Shown here in pieces: positions 37,634 through 51,500 of a DNA stretch of 64,000 nt; within the stretch, counting starts at the first letter, position 1, and each line of letters begins with the position of its first letter. Origin of the DNA: Trichoplax sp. H2 (lineage: Eukaryota > Placozoa > Uniplacotomia > Trichoplacea); contig NOWV01000101.1 in the NCBI GenBank assembly GCA_003344405.1, positions 62,001 to 126,000 on the forward strand, written 5' to 3'. Made by a program: the position numbers and the translations under genes. A model generated the notes under the pieces. The model saw nothing but the letters and a program-made list of their open reading frames with translations. It ran no database searches and had not been told where the DNA came from.

Positions 37634-40600
37634 GTCCGTTACTGAAGAAAGTCTACTCTCACTTTTTCTCTCTTGACTGGGTACCTTCTTCTCAATTATG
37701 CACGACCTAAATTTTCCTTCCTTCTTGAGCGAACTGTAATTTACACAGTAAATCATGCTTGGCTTACTTCATGAAATATTATTACCTCGCAATTTTGAAT
37801 TATCTTGAACTGTTTATACTTTCAAAGTAATGAATGGTTACCTATATCTAGCTTACTCTCAATTTTCTAGAATAATCAATTCTGTAGAGTTCGATAGGGT
37901 AAATTATAACTATATATACTGTATATATATACATAGTTGGTAAAAATTACATTTTTATATAAAAAGTACTCTGATTTATATTTTCCTGATCTAAATCGAG
38001 TGTACGAATATATATATATACAGTACAGTATAAAGATAGATATAGATAACATATACAGTATATATATAATGCAGGTATTATGTGCAGGATATTGCATTAT
38101 CAACGACTATGCGATCACTTTGAGGGTGTAAAGCTGCAAAGTGCTATCTGTATTTAGTAAAGTGATTGTGAACGGATGCAAAATTTAATGTCATTGGAAA
38201 CAGTGTTGGCCTACATTCAAATTTTGCTTAAAACTAGGCCTTGGTATTGAAAACTACAGTATGTGTGTGTGTGTACGGTAGGCCGGTAGAACAGTACTAT
38301 TTCAACTTGCTTTATTTGATTCTTTCTACAAGTAGTTCATTGAACCATCAAAAGTGATGGAACTAAAATGGCATTTTCTGGTTTAGTTTGGCTATTAAAA
38401 ATCGTGAAAGGTTTCCAACCTCAATCAGCCAATCGTGATCATAAACAAGTGCAGTTGTAGCATAGCTGAAGCATGTGACTGTTATTGCTGAGCCGACCCG
38501 CAGTGTGTCACTAGTGACGCAATAATTCAGATACAGACAGATAATACTATCAGCATTTAATTATCAGTAATCACGTTCGCCCAGCGTCGATCGACAGTAA
38601 TCTCATTCGCACAGCATGATATGCATTCAGTGTGTATATCGGTGAAATTGAATTGAGTATGGCGCAAGTGCTGACATTTGTATTGAGCGAAAAGTCCCGA
38701 CATAGGTGCCGACCGTAATGAGCAATATTGAGCAAGTCAAATCACTAGCCAAAATGACGTCACGTGCCCACAGACGATGATTTACCATTAGTACTTGTAC
38801 TGTAGTTCATGGCCATATCAATATCAGGGACTACTCAACGATTTTTCTTTCTCCCCGTTATGATTAACAACACTTACAAAATAAGTTACAGTATTCAGGG
38901 AGAAAAAAAAAATCGTTGAGTGATCCCAGTCAATGTACTGTACAGTACAGTACGTGGATACAGTTCTGTACTGTAATTTTAAAGTGAACCGTCAGGGGCC
39001 GTCACTTTTGTCAACACGTAATAATCCAAATTGACGTAATCGTACGTAAAAAGAAAGAGAGTGAAACCCGGAAATGGTCGGTCTTTCAGTACTGTACAGT
39101 AAAAAATGTCCTGGCTGGGTATTTTTTTACTGTACCGTGTGTCTGCAACCCTACACTATACTATCTAGGTGGAGTGCCAGGTTGAGTTCGGTACGGTTCC
39201 AACGATAGAATGGAGTAGAGTGACACCGAAAAATAATATAATGAGGGCGTCTATTGTTGTACTGTACCGGTCAAGTCTAGCGACTGCACGAACTGTACTG
39301 TATTCTGTATACGGTATTTACATACATGCGCGCGTTTATACAGTATATATATATATACAGTATCTCTCTCTCTACACAGTTATTTATCGTTGCTTGCCTT
39401 GGTGTTTTGCAACATTCCACTGCATGAATTCAATTTCACTGGCAGTCTTGCTCCCAAAATTGGATCCTTTCCATTCAATCTCCCAGTGGATTCTTACTAT
39501 TTACAGGTATAGAAGTAGTTTAAAAGAGAGAGAGAAAAAGTAAAACTATTTTTTCTAAGGATGCTTTAATCAATGGATTGATTCTTGTTGATGACTGTAT
39601 CATTGTTGTCCATGCCATGGAAAAGTTGGAAATCCTATTTTCCATTCCTTATCATCCAATGACAGTAGTCAAGGGGGTTAATCATAGCTTGCCAGCATGG
39701 CGATATCGACCATCTTGAAGGCCTATTTGTCCTTCTGTACCAATTTTATGTTGTTTTTCTTGTACCATTTCTTATGCGCGTCTATTTTCTTCTGAAGTTT
39801 CAACGTTGGAAACGAGAATTGATCAATATTGTACAGTACGTCCACAACGACCGTAACGATCAAAATATTTTTACAAACATTGAATTATACAGTACATCAT
39901 GGATGGAGCGATTTGACCATCCTTCTACAATATACTGTGTATCAGTCATTGACAGCACAGCGGAAGAAAAGTATGAGATGATAGATTGAAGTCCATTTCA
40001 CTGACTGAGTCAAGTAGATCGGTGGTGTTGGAATTGTCTCATTTTGGGGCCAATGACTACATACTATATAATTGACTTGAAACTACAATTCTTCTTTATG
40101 TACAGTATTCAAGTAACAAGTGCCCATACGTATTCATTAGTACTGTACTGTACTTGCGTCAGTCCATTATCCTATTGATTGGATTAGGCTACCATCAATG
40201 ATGTTTTGAATTCTAGGTCAACATAGCAAATTTATTTCTCATCAGTCATGCTTAGCAATTCCTAAATGGATTGCACAGGATCGCCTGTAGCGCAACGGAT
40301 ACCGCCTTCCATTGCAAATTATGCTATCCTTGTCATATAGGATTGAAAAAAGACGATACAGTTAGTTCTGTCGTGCGGTACTGAAGCACATGAAAATTGG
40401 ATGGCAATAACTTTTACCTCGATGCAATAATTGATAGGTCTTTCTTTCATGCTATCACTAAGCCAATTTACTATACAATCGACTTGATCCGACTGTTTGT
40501 AGTAGTTGTTAACGTTGTTAACGTGAAATAATTCTATTAACAGATCAATTTACTGCGTTTTTATCCTTCATTCCCAGTTCGACTGTATCACAGACCACTC

Positions 40601-43600
40601 GGTCAATCGAGACTGTATAGTACTGTACAGTATAAAGGCATCTCTCTTATCAGAAGTTCACCGTTAAAATATCTTGCATCACTGAATTACTTTCCATTAA
40701 TTAACGGATCAATTTACTGCATTTTTGTCTGTCATTCCCATTTCTACCGTACTCTACAGTGTACACGCCACCATGTCTCTTATCAACACCATAGAAGTAC
40801 AGTATAAAGTCGCCTTACGATTTTATTACAATCATAGCGGCGACATTAAATGATGTTGTACTGTACTGTGCTGTACAGCATTACTTGCATTGGCCTTTAG
40901 GAGTACTATCGATTTTTATCGGGTGATGGACGTTTTACTTTTTAGTACTTTTTAATTAATTAATTAAATCATAGCCTTCATCATGCTTATGATATATTCG
41001 CATGGCGATGCACTCCTTCAAAGTTCGCCAAAAATGAAATGGTACTGTTTCGTAGTAAATTGTGTATGATGACAAATATGCTTTATTAGAAAACTACCTA
41101 TAGTAACATCAGCATTGATATTTCATTTCGTCATTCATGCTGTTGCAAATTTTTTTATTGCTAAAGGTATTAGGAACGATAGCAAAGTCAACATTTACAT
41201 ACCTTTAACCGTACGTTGATACATATTCCAGTCGTATAATTTACTGGATTACAGTGTATCACAATACAGATAGAGCGTACTTGACTCTTGCTCAATAGGC
41301 AAAGTTCTAATGTGTATGGGAGAAATATTGCGCCGAAATAGTCTGTATTTTGGCAACTTCAAGATAGATAATTGTAATGAAAATTGACCCTGATGGCTGT
41401 TTGATTAATTAAAATAAAATAAATAATGTAACAAATATAAGACAGTAATACGGATGAGCTTTACACCAATCTGCTCTATGGGATCTTATTTTTGAATTTT
41501 CCACCTGGCAGTTGTTAAAATAGAGTACGCTTATGTACGTACTGTATATACTGTATATACCGACAAAATACCTATTTATTTCATACACTGGCATACATTT
41601 AATGTGGCATACCGTTGACATTACAGTTTAGATTCATGCTTGAGCAGATTGCATGTGTTCCTATCACTAGCAGTAAGTTGCACGATGGCGTTTCACCTGC
41701 ATACATACGTGCATTAAACTCTCAGTTTTGTTGGGACATTCATCTTGGACAATATCGTGCAACAAGTTTATACCTGAGTGATCTACCTTGACCTTTGAAT
41801 TGTTTTTTTAGTACGTCTTGCATAGACGGTGATAAATTATAGAAGGATGTCACAAGTAGAAGCCCTATACTTTTTCGTAAACTGACTACGATGATGTAAT
41901 GGTCAATGGAGTAAATGCTTTATTACTTTTTGACAGTTCATCGCTTTTACCAATCGTTCATGGAAAGTCATTATGACAGTTGTTTATTGACTATTCTACT
42001 AGTAAAATCAAAACGTGATTACTGTATTGAACATTTTCTAGTCCATCGGACGGTTCGACTATTGATTAATTTATCCCTTGTGGGATTGATATGCTCATTG
42101 AACGTCTAGTATCCACGGTCGACTTACAATCGATTCACGGTTGAGGAAGTATTCTATAGCTAAAAGCATATCCAGCTTAATTGTATGCCGAGTATTCTGT
42201 TTCAATGCTACTGTACAATAACAAGACCATCTGTTGTGAGGCCTTATCTCATTGACGATGCACCTGTGCTGATTGATAATTTCCAATTATGAGTGTATTA
42301 TTGATTCTTTTTCATGATGAAACACCGCAAGGAAAATATGACTTGCTCTTCATTTACTGTGTACACTATATGATGGTAAGCTTTGTTTTTGGGGGGATTG
42401 AAATTAAATTTCAATTACAGTCCACATTGGTAGCGATCCATTCTCCCTCTAGAGGTTGTCTTTTTATTTAAATAATATTAATGCTCCCTATTAACTATAA
42501 TATAGCGTAATTGATATGGATGAAAGAGATTCTGCCAGCTTTACTTATTTGTGCAAGGTTAATATTGTTTTTGCGCCTTGTGTAAGGACTTCCAGTTATA
42601 AAAGTGTACTGACTGTACAGTACATTGATTGGCTTGGCTAGGTGCAGTGGATTTGAGCTTACTGTATACAGCAGTACTTTATTATTAATTATTTTATAAA
42701 TGATTATGACTAACGTAAGGAAAGGTCATTTAATGCGCTACGCTACCACTTACTATGTACTCCACATTAGCAAATCTGCCTGCCCAAGCCCTATATCGAG
42801 CCTTGAAACACAGTGTGACTCCATATAAGTTTTACGTCATACAATGTTAAAATAGCTTTATATAAGCGTATTACGTGGTTGGCCTGCTCACCCGCTGAGA
42901 AAAAGTATGAATGACTACCTATAGTTAGGTATCAAGAAAGAAGATTTGTAAAAAAAACTTCACGGTTTCTATTACCTGCAATAGTCTTTCTGTCTTAGAG
43001 GAATCGTTTTAGAGGATTGAAAGAAAGATCCATGACCATAATTGAGCGTGTAATGCACTCTACATCAATAATATTATTAATAATTCACACAGCAGTTTTT
43101 GCACTGGTATCAATGCTTGAGTAAATTGAGTTGCTGTTAATGAAAAATAATTTAAACGAGCATAATCCATCTAAAGCATATAAACTACTTTTAATGCCAG
43201 TGTCTGGAAATTGTTTGCTAGATACAGGCGTAACAACAGTGAAGCGCAAAGAGAAATTATGGTTATAGGAAAATATTGCACGGGCTACTGGAAAAAACAT
43301 TTTCCCTTAAGAATAAACTTACTTCTATACAGTATATAATTATATAATTAGAGAGGAGAAACATTTTTTTGGGCTGTGTTCCATGTTGCACAATGTTTAC
43401 TGTACCAACACAGTGACCGAAGTAAAAATAAATAATGGTGATAGACTTGCAAGTACAGGACGGTACCATACTGTAGAAAATCTGAAACAAATTTCGTCAG
43501 AACATTACATCATAGTGCAGTGCAGTACACGCGTGTGCTATAGAAAGTGCAACAACTAGTCGGGGTAGTACTTCATGAAGAAAATTGCACTGGATCCTCC

Positions 43601-44529
43601 TGCCTGACATCCTTCTCTTCATATCTATTCGATTGAGTCACTAGCCAGCTGTTCATTGATGGATACATTACGGTAGATATGATTTAGTAATAATATCCAC
43701 ACCCGATCGGTAATTAAATAAATAAATGTAAACGTATTGCTAAAATTTGCTGTAAACGTCTATAGTTGACTTCAACGATAACACGGACAGCCTTTTATCA
43801 ATATAAAGCAATCAAATCGATGGTTGACTACCGTACAGGCAGTGTAAGCTTATAAACGTTCTACTGCAACTATCATCTTTAGAATACGATCACTTTGTCT
43901 GGGTATTTCATCAGGCCTATATTAGTCATCCTGTTGAACGTATACGAATGTTAGAATACTGTACTGTTTGACTTTTCATTTCCTGTTAACTATGCATTAT
44001 TGTCCATGATAAACAATTATTTATCTAAGCTTATTAACAATGCAACTGCTATACATGGCGATATTACTATCAATGTATTTCTATTATCGGTCTTCCGAAA
44101 CCTGTGCAGAAAAGCTCTCGACACTATACGAACTAAACAGTAGCCTTTTACTTCTTTACTAAATACGTCACCTTCAATAATAATAACATGATTAATCAAT
44201 TTCAATCCTGAGTCAACGTAACATAGAAATAATAGAAAATACAGTATATACTGTGTAAAATTATTTACAGTTTAGAACTTATTACGTATCCTCTATTGCT
44301 TATTGTTCACTAGACAGATTTTTAACCATTGGCAACGAAAACTCAACAACCATTAAATCCACTGGTCATTGTCAACGTCTTCTTCTAGCCACCGGACTAC
44401 ACGTACTCTAAAGCAGTATTTTTTCTCAAAACGTTGAAAGAACAAAATTACCTACATTAAAGATTGAATTAAATCCGCTACCTTATTTCACTTCAATACC
44501 GGACTAACGAAAAATACATCGTAGTAAAG
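37634..44529. other. Gene-poor, repeat-bearing interval
   Basis: About 6.9 kb without a gene I can support. It holds scattered TACTGTAC/GTACAGTAC palindromes (near 38030, 38940, 39095, 39260-39365, 40620, 40860, 41535, 42610), a TG run near 38265, a CT run near 39365 and a 23-bp-arm inverted repeat at 38827-38928. All open frames are short, lack splice-supported partners and show no family motifs. The 39169-39543 frame runs through palindromes and simple sequence. Confidence 0.5.
38827..38928. repeat. Inverted repeat with ~23-bp arms, MITE-like
   Basis: The left arm (about 38833-38855, ACTCAACGATTTTTC...) is nearly the reverse complement of the right arm (about 38898-38921, ...AAATCGTTGAGT), with a loop of about 42 bp. 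Pairing extends outward to GGGA/TCCC. The outer GGGACTACTC resembles the inner arm of the hairpin at 20774-20862. Confidence 0.75.
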
Positions 44530-46595
44530 ATGAAGAAACCCTTCGTAGCCAAAGTTAAATGGATCGTCGTATGCATATTGTTATGTTACCTATACCAAGT
44601 CGAATCATTACGCGATATTCGCGATTTAGCACCAAGAAATCATACCTGCGATATCGCGGTTATGCAGGCTAAATATATTAGATTTGAAGCTGTACCTTGT
44701 GCTGTATGTGGTACAGCTATAGCGCTGGCATTCTTATTGGCCATATTTGGTAAGATTTCTTACATTGATGTAGCATTTTAACCTAGTAAATCGAAGGCTA
44801 CAAACCCATCTTGAACGATAGATGTTAGAAGTAATTCTTATTTTAAAATCTCTATCAGTTTGTACAGTACGTGTTTAATTAATATTCGCGTAGTAAATTA
44901 ATCAAAATGTCTCTTACAAGTTGGGCACCACTTAAATTTTATTTTTGTGAACTATTCTAGGTTATCGTTATTATAAAGCAGGAATGTTTCTAATTGCTTT
45001 TACGCCTGCTTCCATCGCAGCTTTTGCGATTTCTTTGAGTGTTTCAACATTACGAATTGAATACTGTGCCATGATTGCATTTGGTTCTGGCATTGTCATA
45101 GGCTTATTAATTGCGTTCTTACCTCAGCTAGGCCTTTTTGTTAACGGTTTCGTTTTAGGAGCCATTATTGGTGGTTGTGCATTAATAGGAGTCACAGAGG
45201 TAACAAAAAGTTTAAAGAAAAGATTACTAATTCAAAACATTACTTACTCTACGATCATAATGAAATAAATAATCGTACTATTTCGGATAACGTCATCAAG
45301 ACTAATTGATTAGTCAATACCTTATAGTAGTATTATACGTACATTACATACACTTTGCAATGATTGTTTAAATATTTTTTAAGCGATTAAAATTGCCTCT
45401 TAATTCTAATTTCTTCTTGCGATAGCCATTAACTTATCCCTAACATTCTTCCATTTACTGTATGCGCATATTCAGTTACTACCATCATATTCATTTTGGA
45501 TTCCAATTGGAACCGTGTCAGTCACTGGTTTAATTGGTGCTGGTCTCAGCCTTAAATGGCAAAAAGTTTGCATGATTTTGGCGTCAGCAGCAGTAGCTGG
45601 AGCAGCTGCTACCGCTGGAGCGGATTACTTTGTTGATAACTTTACACTTATCATTAACGCTTGGGAAAGGATTGCCTTTGGAAGGGTCATACCGCTGTGT
45701 TGGTATTCGTGGGCAACATTAGGCTTGCTACCTGCATTCCTCATTCTTGGAAGCGTTATTCAACTTCTATGCACTGGGCGCGACTTTGAACATGACATTA
45801 GCGGAGGTCGGCTACCATTTTAATAAAAATATTAAATTGTGTCTTGAAATTATCATTGCACTGAAAGCTTAATGTAGTTGTAATACATTTCTGTTCGTGC
45901 TTAGACATATACATCATTATTATTATTATTATTTTTGAAGGGCTTTATTTGTGTACAATATTAACATACTCGTATGTATTCTTTAACTTTTTTTACAGTT
46001 CATGTCAGGATTAATAGAAAAAGCTCAACATATAAACCTAAAAAATATCAACATACTCCAAAAGAACCAAAACTTAGGTCGTCTAATAATAATCATCATC
46101 ATAATGGACATCATCACTCTAATAATGCGCATCGCTCTTCCAATAATGGGAATCGCTCTTCTCATAACGGAAATCGTTCCTCCAACCATGAGCATCGCTC
46201 ATCGCGTGACGATAACCGTAATAATCGCCATTCTGGTCATCAGAAACGACATCATCGTAGCAATGGGCACGCGCGTGCTGAAGGAGAAGTACATGTCAAG
46301 GAGAGCGTTGTTAGTATTTATCCTCGCAGTAATGTAGCAAGTAGCAAATTTTCTTACATAATATTGTTTTTGATCAATTAGTGTACCTTTGCAGTATACG
46401 GTACTGTACAGTACAGTACATACGTACTAATTTTTATAATTAATAATCAAAAACTTATCTATACTCCTAATTATCTTTTTACAGATAAATCCTGTTTATG
46501 AAGATACAGCTGCTATAAATACAGCAGTTATGAATATGACATATTTCAAACATCCCCAAGAATTACCCATTAAAAAAGCCAAGCGGCAGCAATAG
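44530..46595 (+). CDS. TMEM198: TMEM198-family seven-pass membrane protein (DUF4203)
   Basis: In vertebrates TMEM198 promotes LRP6 phosphorylation in Wnt signalling (family knowledge). Five exons: 44530-44749, 44961-45199, 45476-45806, 45999-46333, 46485-46595. They join in phase to 411 residues. A hydrophobic N-terminal segment (about residues 10-24) looks like a signal peptide, followed by a short loop and seven hydrophobic helices ending near residue 260. Diagnostic family features are GYRYYKAGMFL after the first helix, the LGLFVNGFVLGAIIGG helix, LKWQK, the GADYFVD motif and PLCWYSW before the last helix. The cytosolic tail is basic and has an unusual His/Asn/Ser/Arg-rich low-complexity region with repeated N(R/H)SS units (about 46070-46260). 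The ATG at 44530 is the first in frame after a stop. It is convergent with RIF1. Confidence 0.9.
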
Positions 46596-48536
46596 AAATT
46601 TATATTGTACAAAATCCTATTGTCCGCCGATGGCTTTTCGTTTTGGCTCCATTGCGTCATGTTTTGAATAATAGGGTTTTTGTACTATAGTACGAAGCCA
46701 ATATTAATAGCAAATATTGTTTATCTTATCATACATGAATCAATCATGTAGAAACGTATTAGTACCAACTCGCTTTTTAACTTGGCCAATAAAACTCAAG
46801 TATACGTCTATACGTAGTATATTACTGTAGTTAGTAAAATACTAGATATAGCGATCTTAATATAAAATAAACCATTAGCAGATCATAAAAAATAATAATC
46901 GATATCCAATACTATCCTGGATGCATAACTAAATTTGGTTGCTGCTGCTGTAACATGCACTCATACACCAAGGTCTAATAATTAATAAGTATGTTCCATA
47001 GCTTGTAAAAAACTAGTACAAGTATAAGATACTACTATTGATTACTTGCTTTTATCAATGTTGTATTCGTACAACTCGTCAGCACCTTGCTTGTATAATG
47101 TATACCGGATGTTGTATCTTGGTTGGCAATGTAAAGACTGATTCTCCACGATGAGTCTAAAACTCATTTTGGCACCTTGAATTCAAATTATGATGATTTA
47201 ATTTTATTTTTAATCATTAAATATTAATAGAACTACCTTTTTGAGCATTGGTGACTACATATGAACATTAGAAGTTGGACTTTTTTCTGATATCTATATG
47301 TTATTCTGTATCTATAGCGCTGTCTGTTATTTAAATTTCTTCTATGAGTGTAATGAATATAAACCAATATATCTATATATCGAACAATGTCATGCATCTT
47401 TAAATTTCTACTCTCATTAAGAATATTTCTATACGACTTTTTAAAATACGTACAATGCCATATCCTTGATTAAAATCAAGCAAAATAAAGCTAATGCTAT
47501 TACTGAATAGAAATCCTTTACGTTGAAGTTTGTGTCTTCCGTCTCTCATCTACAAGATATGTTAATCACAATGCGATATTACTGCTCAACTGCTCCTATA
47601 GAAACAGTTGTCTGTGTATCTAGACTTTTACGTGCATGACTGTCATATCCAAAAGATAGAATTCACGTACGCTGCTACTATAAATAGATATATATGTGTA
47701 TTGTAAATGTTACTGACAGGGGCAACTAGAAGATTCGTAACTATACGACTATGCAAGCGAGCGACAGGTATAAAAGTCAACAAAATGTTTACATCATCGT
47801 GCACAACAATACGGACAAAATAGAGGCAGCGAGCTATAAAGATCGAATATTTAATACTATGTAAGGTATAGAATACGCCACTGCGAAGTAAGCAAGCAAG
47901 TGACGAAAATTTGTGTTATATAAATTTTAAATTAACTTTAACTTTAAACTTGTAAAACAGCATCACTTCGGGAATAACGAGATGAATACTACTTTGGTTT
48001 TTATACTCTACGTTACCCATCGTTGATAAAGTGTTATACCGTTTAACCAACTGGCTATTTCTGTAGATTAGAGTATGTGATAGTGTGCCTGTATCCGGCA
48101 CTAGAGCTCGGAACTATAGAATCAACATATTATCTAAACTTGTGGCCTCATAAATTCACTTCTTTCACTAATTATCGCCAATTCATAAATATGCAATCCA
48201 TCGGTATATCATTCAAAACAAGAGCATAGAGCTGTCTATAACTTGCAGTAATAATTCAATCAATAAAATGATAAATAAGGCAGATTAGTATGATTACTTT
48301 CTTTAATGTTACTTTAAATTACGTTAAGGCAAAGGTGAATAAATGACCATTGAACATTATAATTATTTCGGAAGTTATTTTATCCATACATTTTTACATC
48401 AACAGATATTATTTTTAATGCATATTAAAATGTAAAATAGTTATTTCCTGTCAATACAAAATTTTTGAAATTCAAATTTACAAGCCGATTCAAATACCAC
48501 GAGTCTTGATCTACTAGGTAATCGAGATTAATACAG
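46596..48536. other. Convergent intergenic region
   Basis: About 1.9 kb between the TMEM198 and RIF1 stop codons. AT-rich, no coding block, no clear repeat. It should hold both 3' UTRs. Confidence 0.5.
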
Positions 48537-51500
48537 TTAAGACATTTTAACTTTAAGAGAATATTGAATTTGACTAATTAAAACATTTAGATCTCCATAA
48601 ACTTTTAATAATTGTTCAGGTGTTAACGTATTCAATTCGCCACGATCAAAATGATCTCGCAATAATTGTGTTAAATCTACAACCGTACGCTCTTGCAAAT
48701 TGTCATTTTCTATACTTCGATATTGATCTTCGCTTTCACGCCTAGCTTCATATTGCTCGCGGCCTAGGTTTACCTCAGTGTCCGAATTATTTTTGCAAGC
48801 ATCGTTATCATCATTTTTTACTACATCATTACTATCGTTACAGTTATTATCTTGATTCATGTGATCTTTCGTGATGCTGTCATTCTGGATTTCTTTGCCT
48901 TTGATAATTTCATTAGTATCACCACTTAGTTCACTTTCATTTAAAGAGACTGATAAATCGTCCGATTCATGACTAATGCTTCGAAATGCAGCAGGAACAA
49001 CAGATTGATCAGTCTCTTGATTACCTTCATCAGTTTCAGTTAAGACGATTTTTCCATTAGATTTAACTATTGTCTTAGTATCCTAATTAATAAAAACGTA
49101 ACCCATTAACGATAATATTTAGTCAATATAGAAGATTTCTAAAGCGATTAATTAAAAATTAAATTACGTAGTACGATGAATAACCTGTAAATTTTGAAAT
49201 TTCCTTAAAGCGTTTTTAATATTAGGAATTTTGGGGGATCGAATAGGTAAAGACTGGACTTGATTTTCGGATAACGAACATAAATCGCCTACTGTACAAA
49301 TATTCATAGCACGTACAAGTTGTTCTAGTCCTCTTGAACAAGATAATGACGACATCAAGGATGGTAAAACTTGATTTATTGGCTCTTGGCATTCTACTAG
49401 GTCAGGAAATATACAGTTATTACTTAAAATTTTATCTTGATATTTCGATATCGGTGTCGAAGGGCTGGCGTTAACAGCATTATCTTTGATGTTAATTGGT
49501 GCTACTGGAGATATAACAATATTTTTCTTATCTTGGATATCGGAAGTAGTCGTATATCCTACAATATTAACAAATGGGATTTTAATGGAATCTATTATAT
49601 ATAAATATTTTCCATAGAACCTCCATAAATAATTACACACTACATTCTAAGAGTATTGTTGATTTATTTCTTACCGTTAACGCTGATATCGTCATGGCTA
49701 GTTTTAGTCTCAGAAGGAATAGCAAAAGTAACGCGACGTGCCTATAAAAAAGAGGACATCAACATAAGAGCACAAATTATGTGATATCACGTAGGCTTCA
49801 TTCTTGCGTAATAAAGTAACTGAAAATATAGTTAGTATAATAATTACTTTTCCAGAAGGCGAAGGAGAATCTAAGCTACTCCATCGCTTTAGTATACCAG
49901 TTGGCGAGGTTTTGGGAGAAAAAGGTATTGGAGGGCGCTTTTGTACAGGAGAATTAAGGTTTGCACTTGGAAAAGTAAACTGGATATTATTTTCTTTCGG
50001 CGTAATATCTGTACTTGCATCGATTTCCATTCGTAGATTGTTGCCGCCACTAAGTGCAGCTTTACCGTCTTCATGATCTGTTACATCGGATGATAATAGC
50101 GTTTCACTTGTAGGATAACTGCTGCAGTTACCACGTTGTATTTCCGAGTTCTTTTCATTTTTTGCTGATTCAACAATACCCTCCTTCGATTTAACAGGCG
50201 ACTCTGGTACAACTTTCACTGAGTTATCTTTTATCGTTGTAGTCGATCCATCCTTTTCTTGTTGTTTTACCCCAACTGAATGAGTGTCGCATTCTTTCAG
50301 AATGACTACGAGTGAATCGTTTACACCTAATTTCCCATCAGCATCATTCTTCAATGTTTGAGGCTGTAACGCTCGAGTGACTTCATTGATGCTTACAATT
50401 TCTACATTAATTAGACAATAAAAGAGAAATTAGACTAAATGCCCCAAATATTAGCTACTTCTAACTCAGACTTATAGTATATACCCTCCGAATCCATCAT
50501 TTCGGTCATACTTGTACCATCTTGAGACTGATCTAATCCGTTGTACATTGCTGGGTGCTCTCTATACACGCAAAGATTTTTAATGTATAAGAAAAATATA
50601 AAAAATATATAATAATAAATTACCTATCAAATACTGTAAGCTGTTAAATTAAGGTATAAACTGATGAAGACTAAAGACATAAATATCCTGGAGATAATTA
50701 CTTTCTAGTTTCTAATACATCTTTCTGATGCTCCGTTAAAAGTCTGGGCTTCTTAGGTGAAGGAGGAATTGCTACAAATCCCTACGATTGCAATATTAAT
50801 TATAATTAATCGAGGAATAAAAATGGTTAGACCTTTAACTATTACCTCCATTTCATCGTCCACTGATAAAGGTAATTTTCTTCGAGCTGAAGAAGCATGT
50901 GGAGAAAATCGTCCATCTTTCTGGCCTCGACTGGAAGAAGAGGCTGGCGTAGCCTGCTATGACATAGATCAGAAAAAGTATTTAGAAAATGGTAATCTTC
51001 AGTTATAGATGCAATCACATAAAACTGTTATGGTAATAAAATCTTGACTGGAGATTGCACAGTTAGTATTTTGTTCTACCTTAAACGGTGACATTCGTTG
51101 TATCGTGCTTTCAACTTTAGCAGCTTTGCGTAAGAAGCTGCCTGTAACGTGAGTCGGCGTTGACATCGTGGTACTAGGTACTTCTTCATTAGCTAGAGAT
51201 GGTTCTTCGAACTAAATAGAATGTATCGGCGTAATGAGCATTAGACTTACAAAAATTAAATCAGCCTTCTCGAGTTATATATAATAATAGATAATGATTA
51301 TGTATTCCACCTGTTCAATTTGACATTCGTCATCCTCTTCGTCATGATTCTATGATTAACAGTAAAGCAATTGTGTAAGTTTCAGCAATATCAGTATAGC
51401 CTAAAGACGATATCCAGATAAAATTTAATGCAAATCGCCGACTTGAAACTTACATCTTCCCATCCTGGCAATGCGATTGGTGTTGTTTTCCTAAGTGTTG

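Noticed and set aside
39169-39543. 124-residue plus-strand frame
   Set aside because: Runs through GTAC palindromes, a TA run and a CT run; no splice sites in phase, no motif.
40270-40335. tRNA-like stretch with a box-A-like TAGCGCAACGG
   Set aside because: No acceptable box B (GGTTCGANTCC), no acceptor stem pairing and no anticodon arm; a chance A-box match.
46002-46337. 111-residue Ile/Met-rich frame
   Set aside because: Alternative-frame shadow of the TMEM198 tail exon; the other frame joins in phase with the flanking TMEM198 exons.
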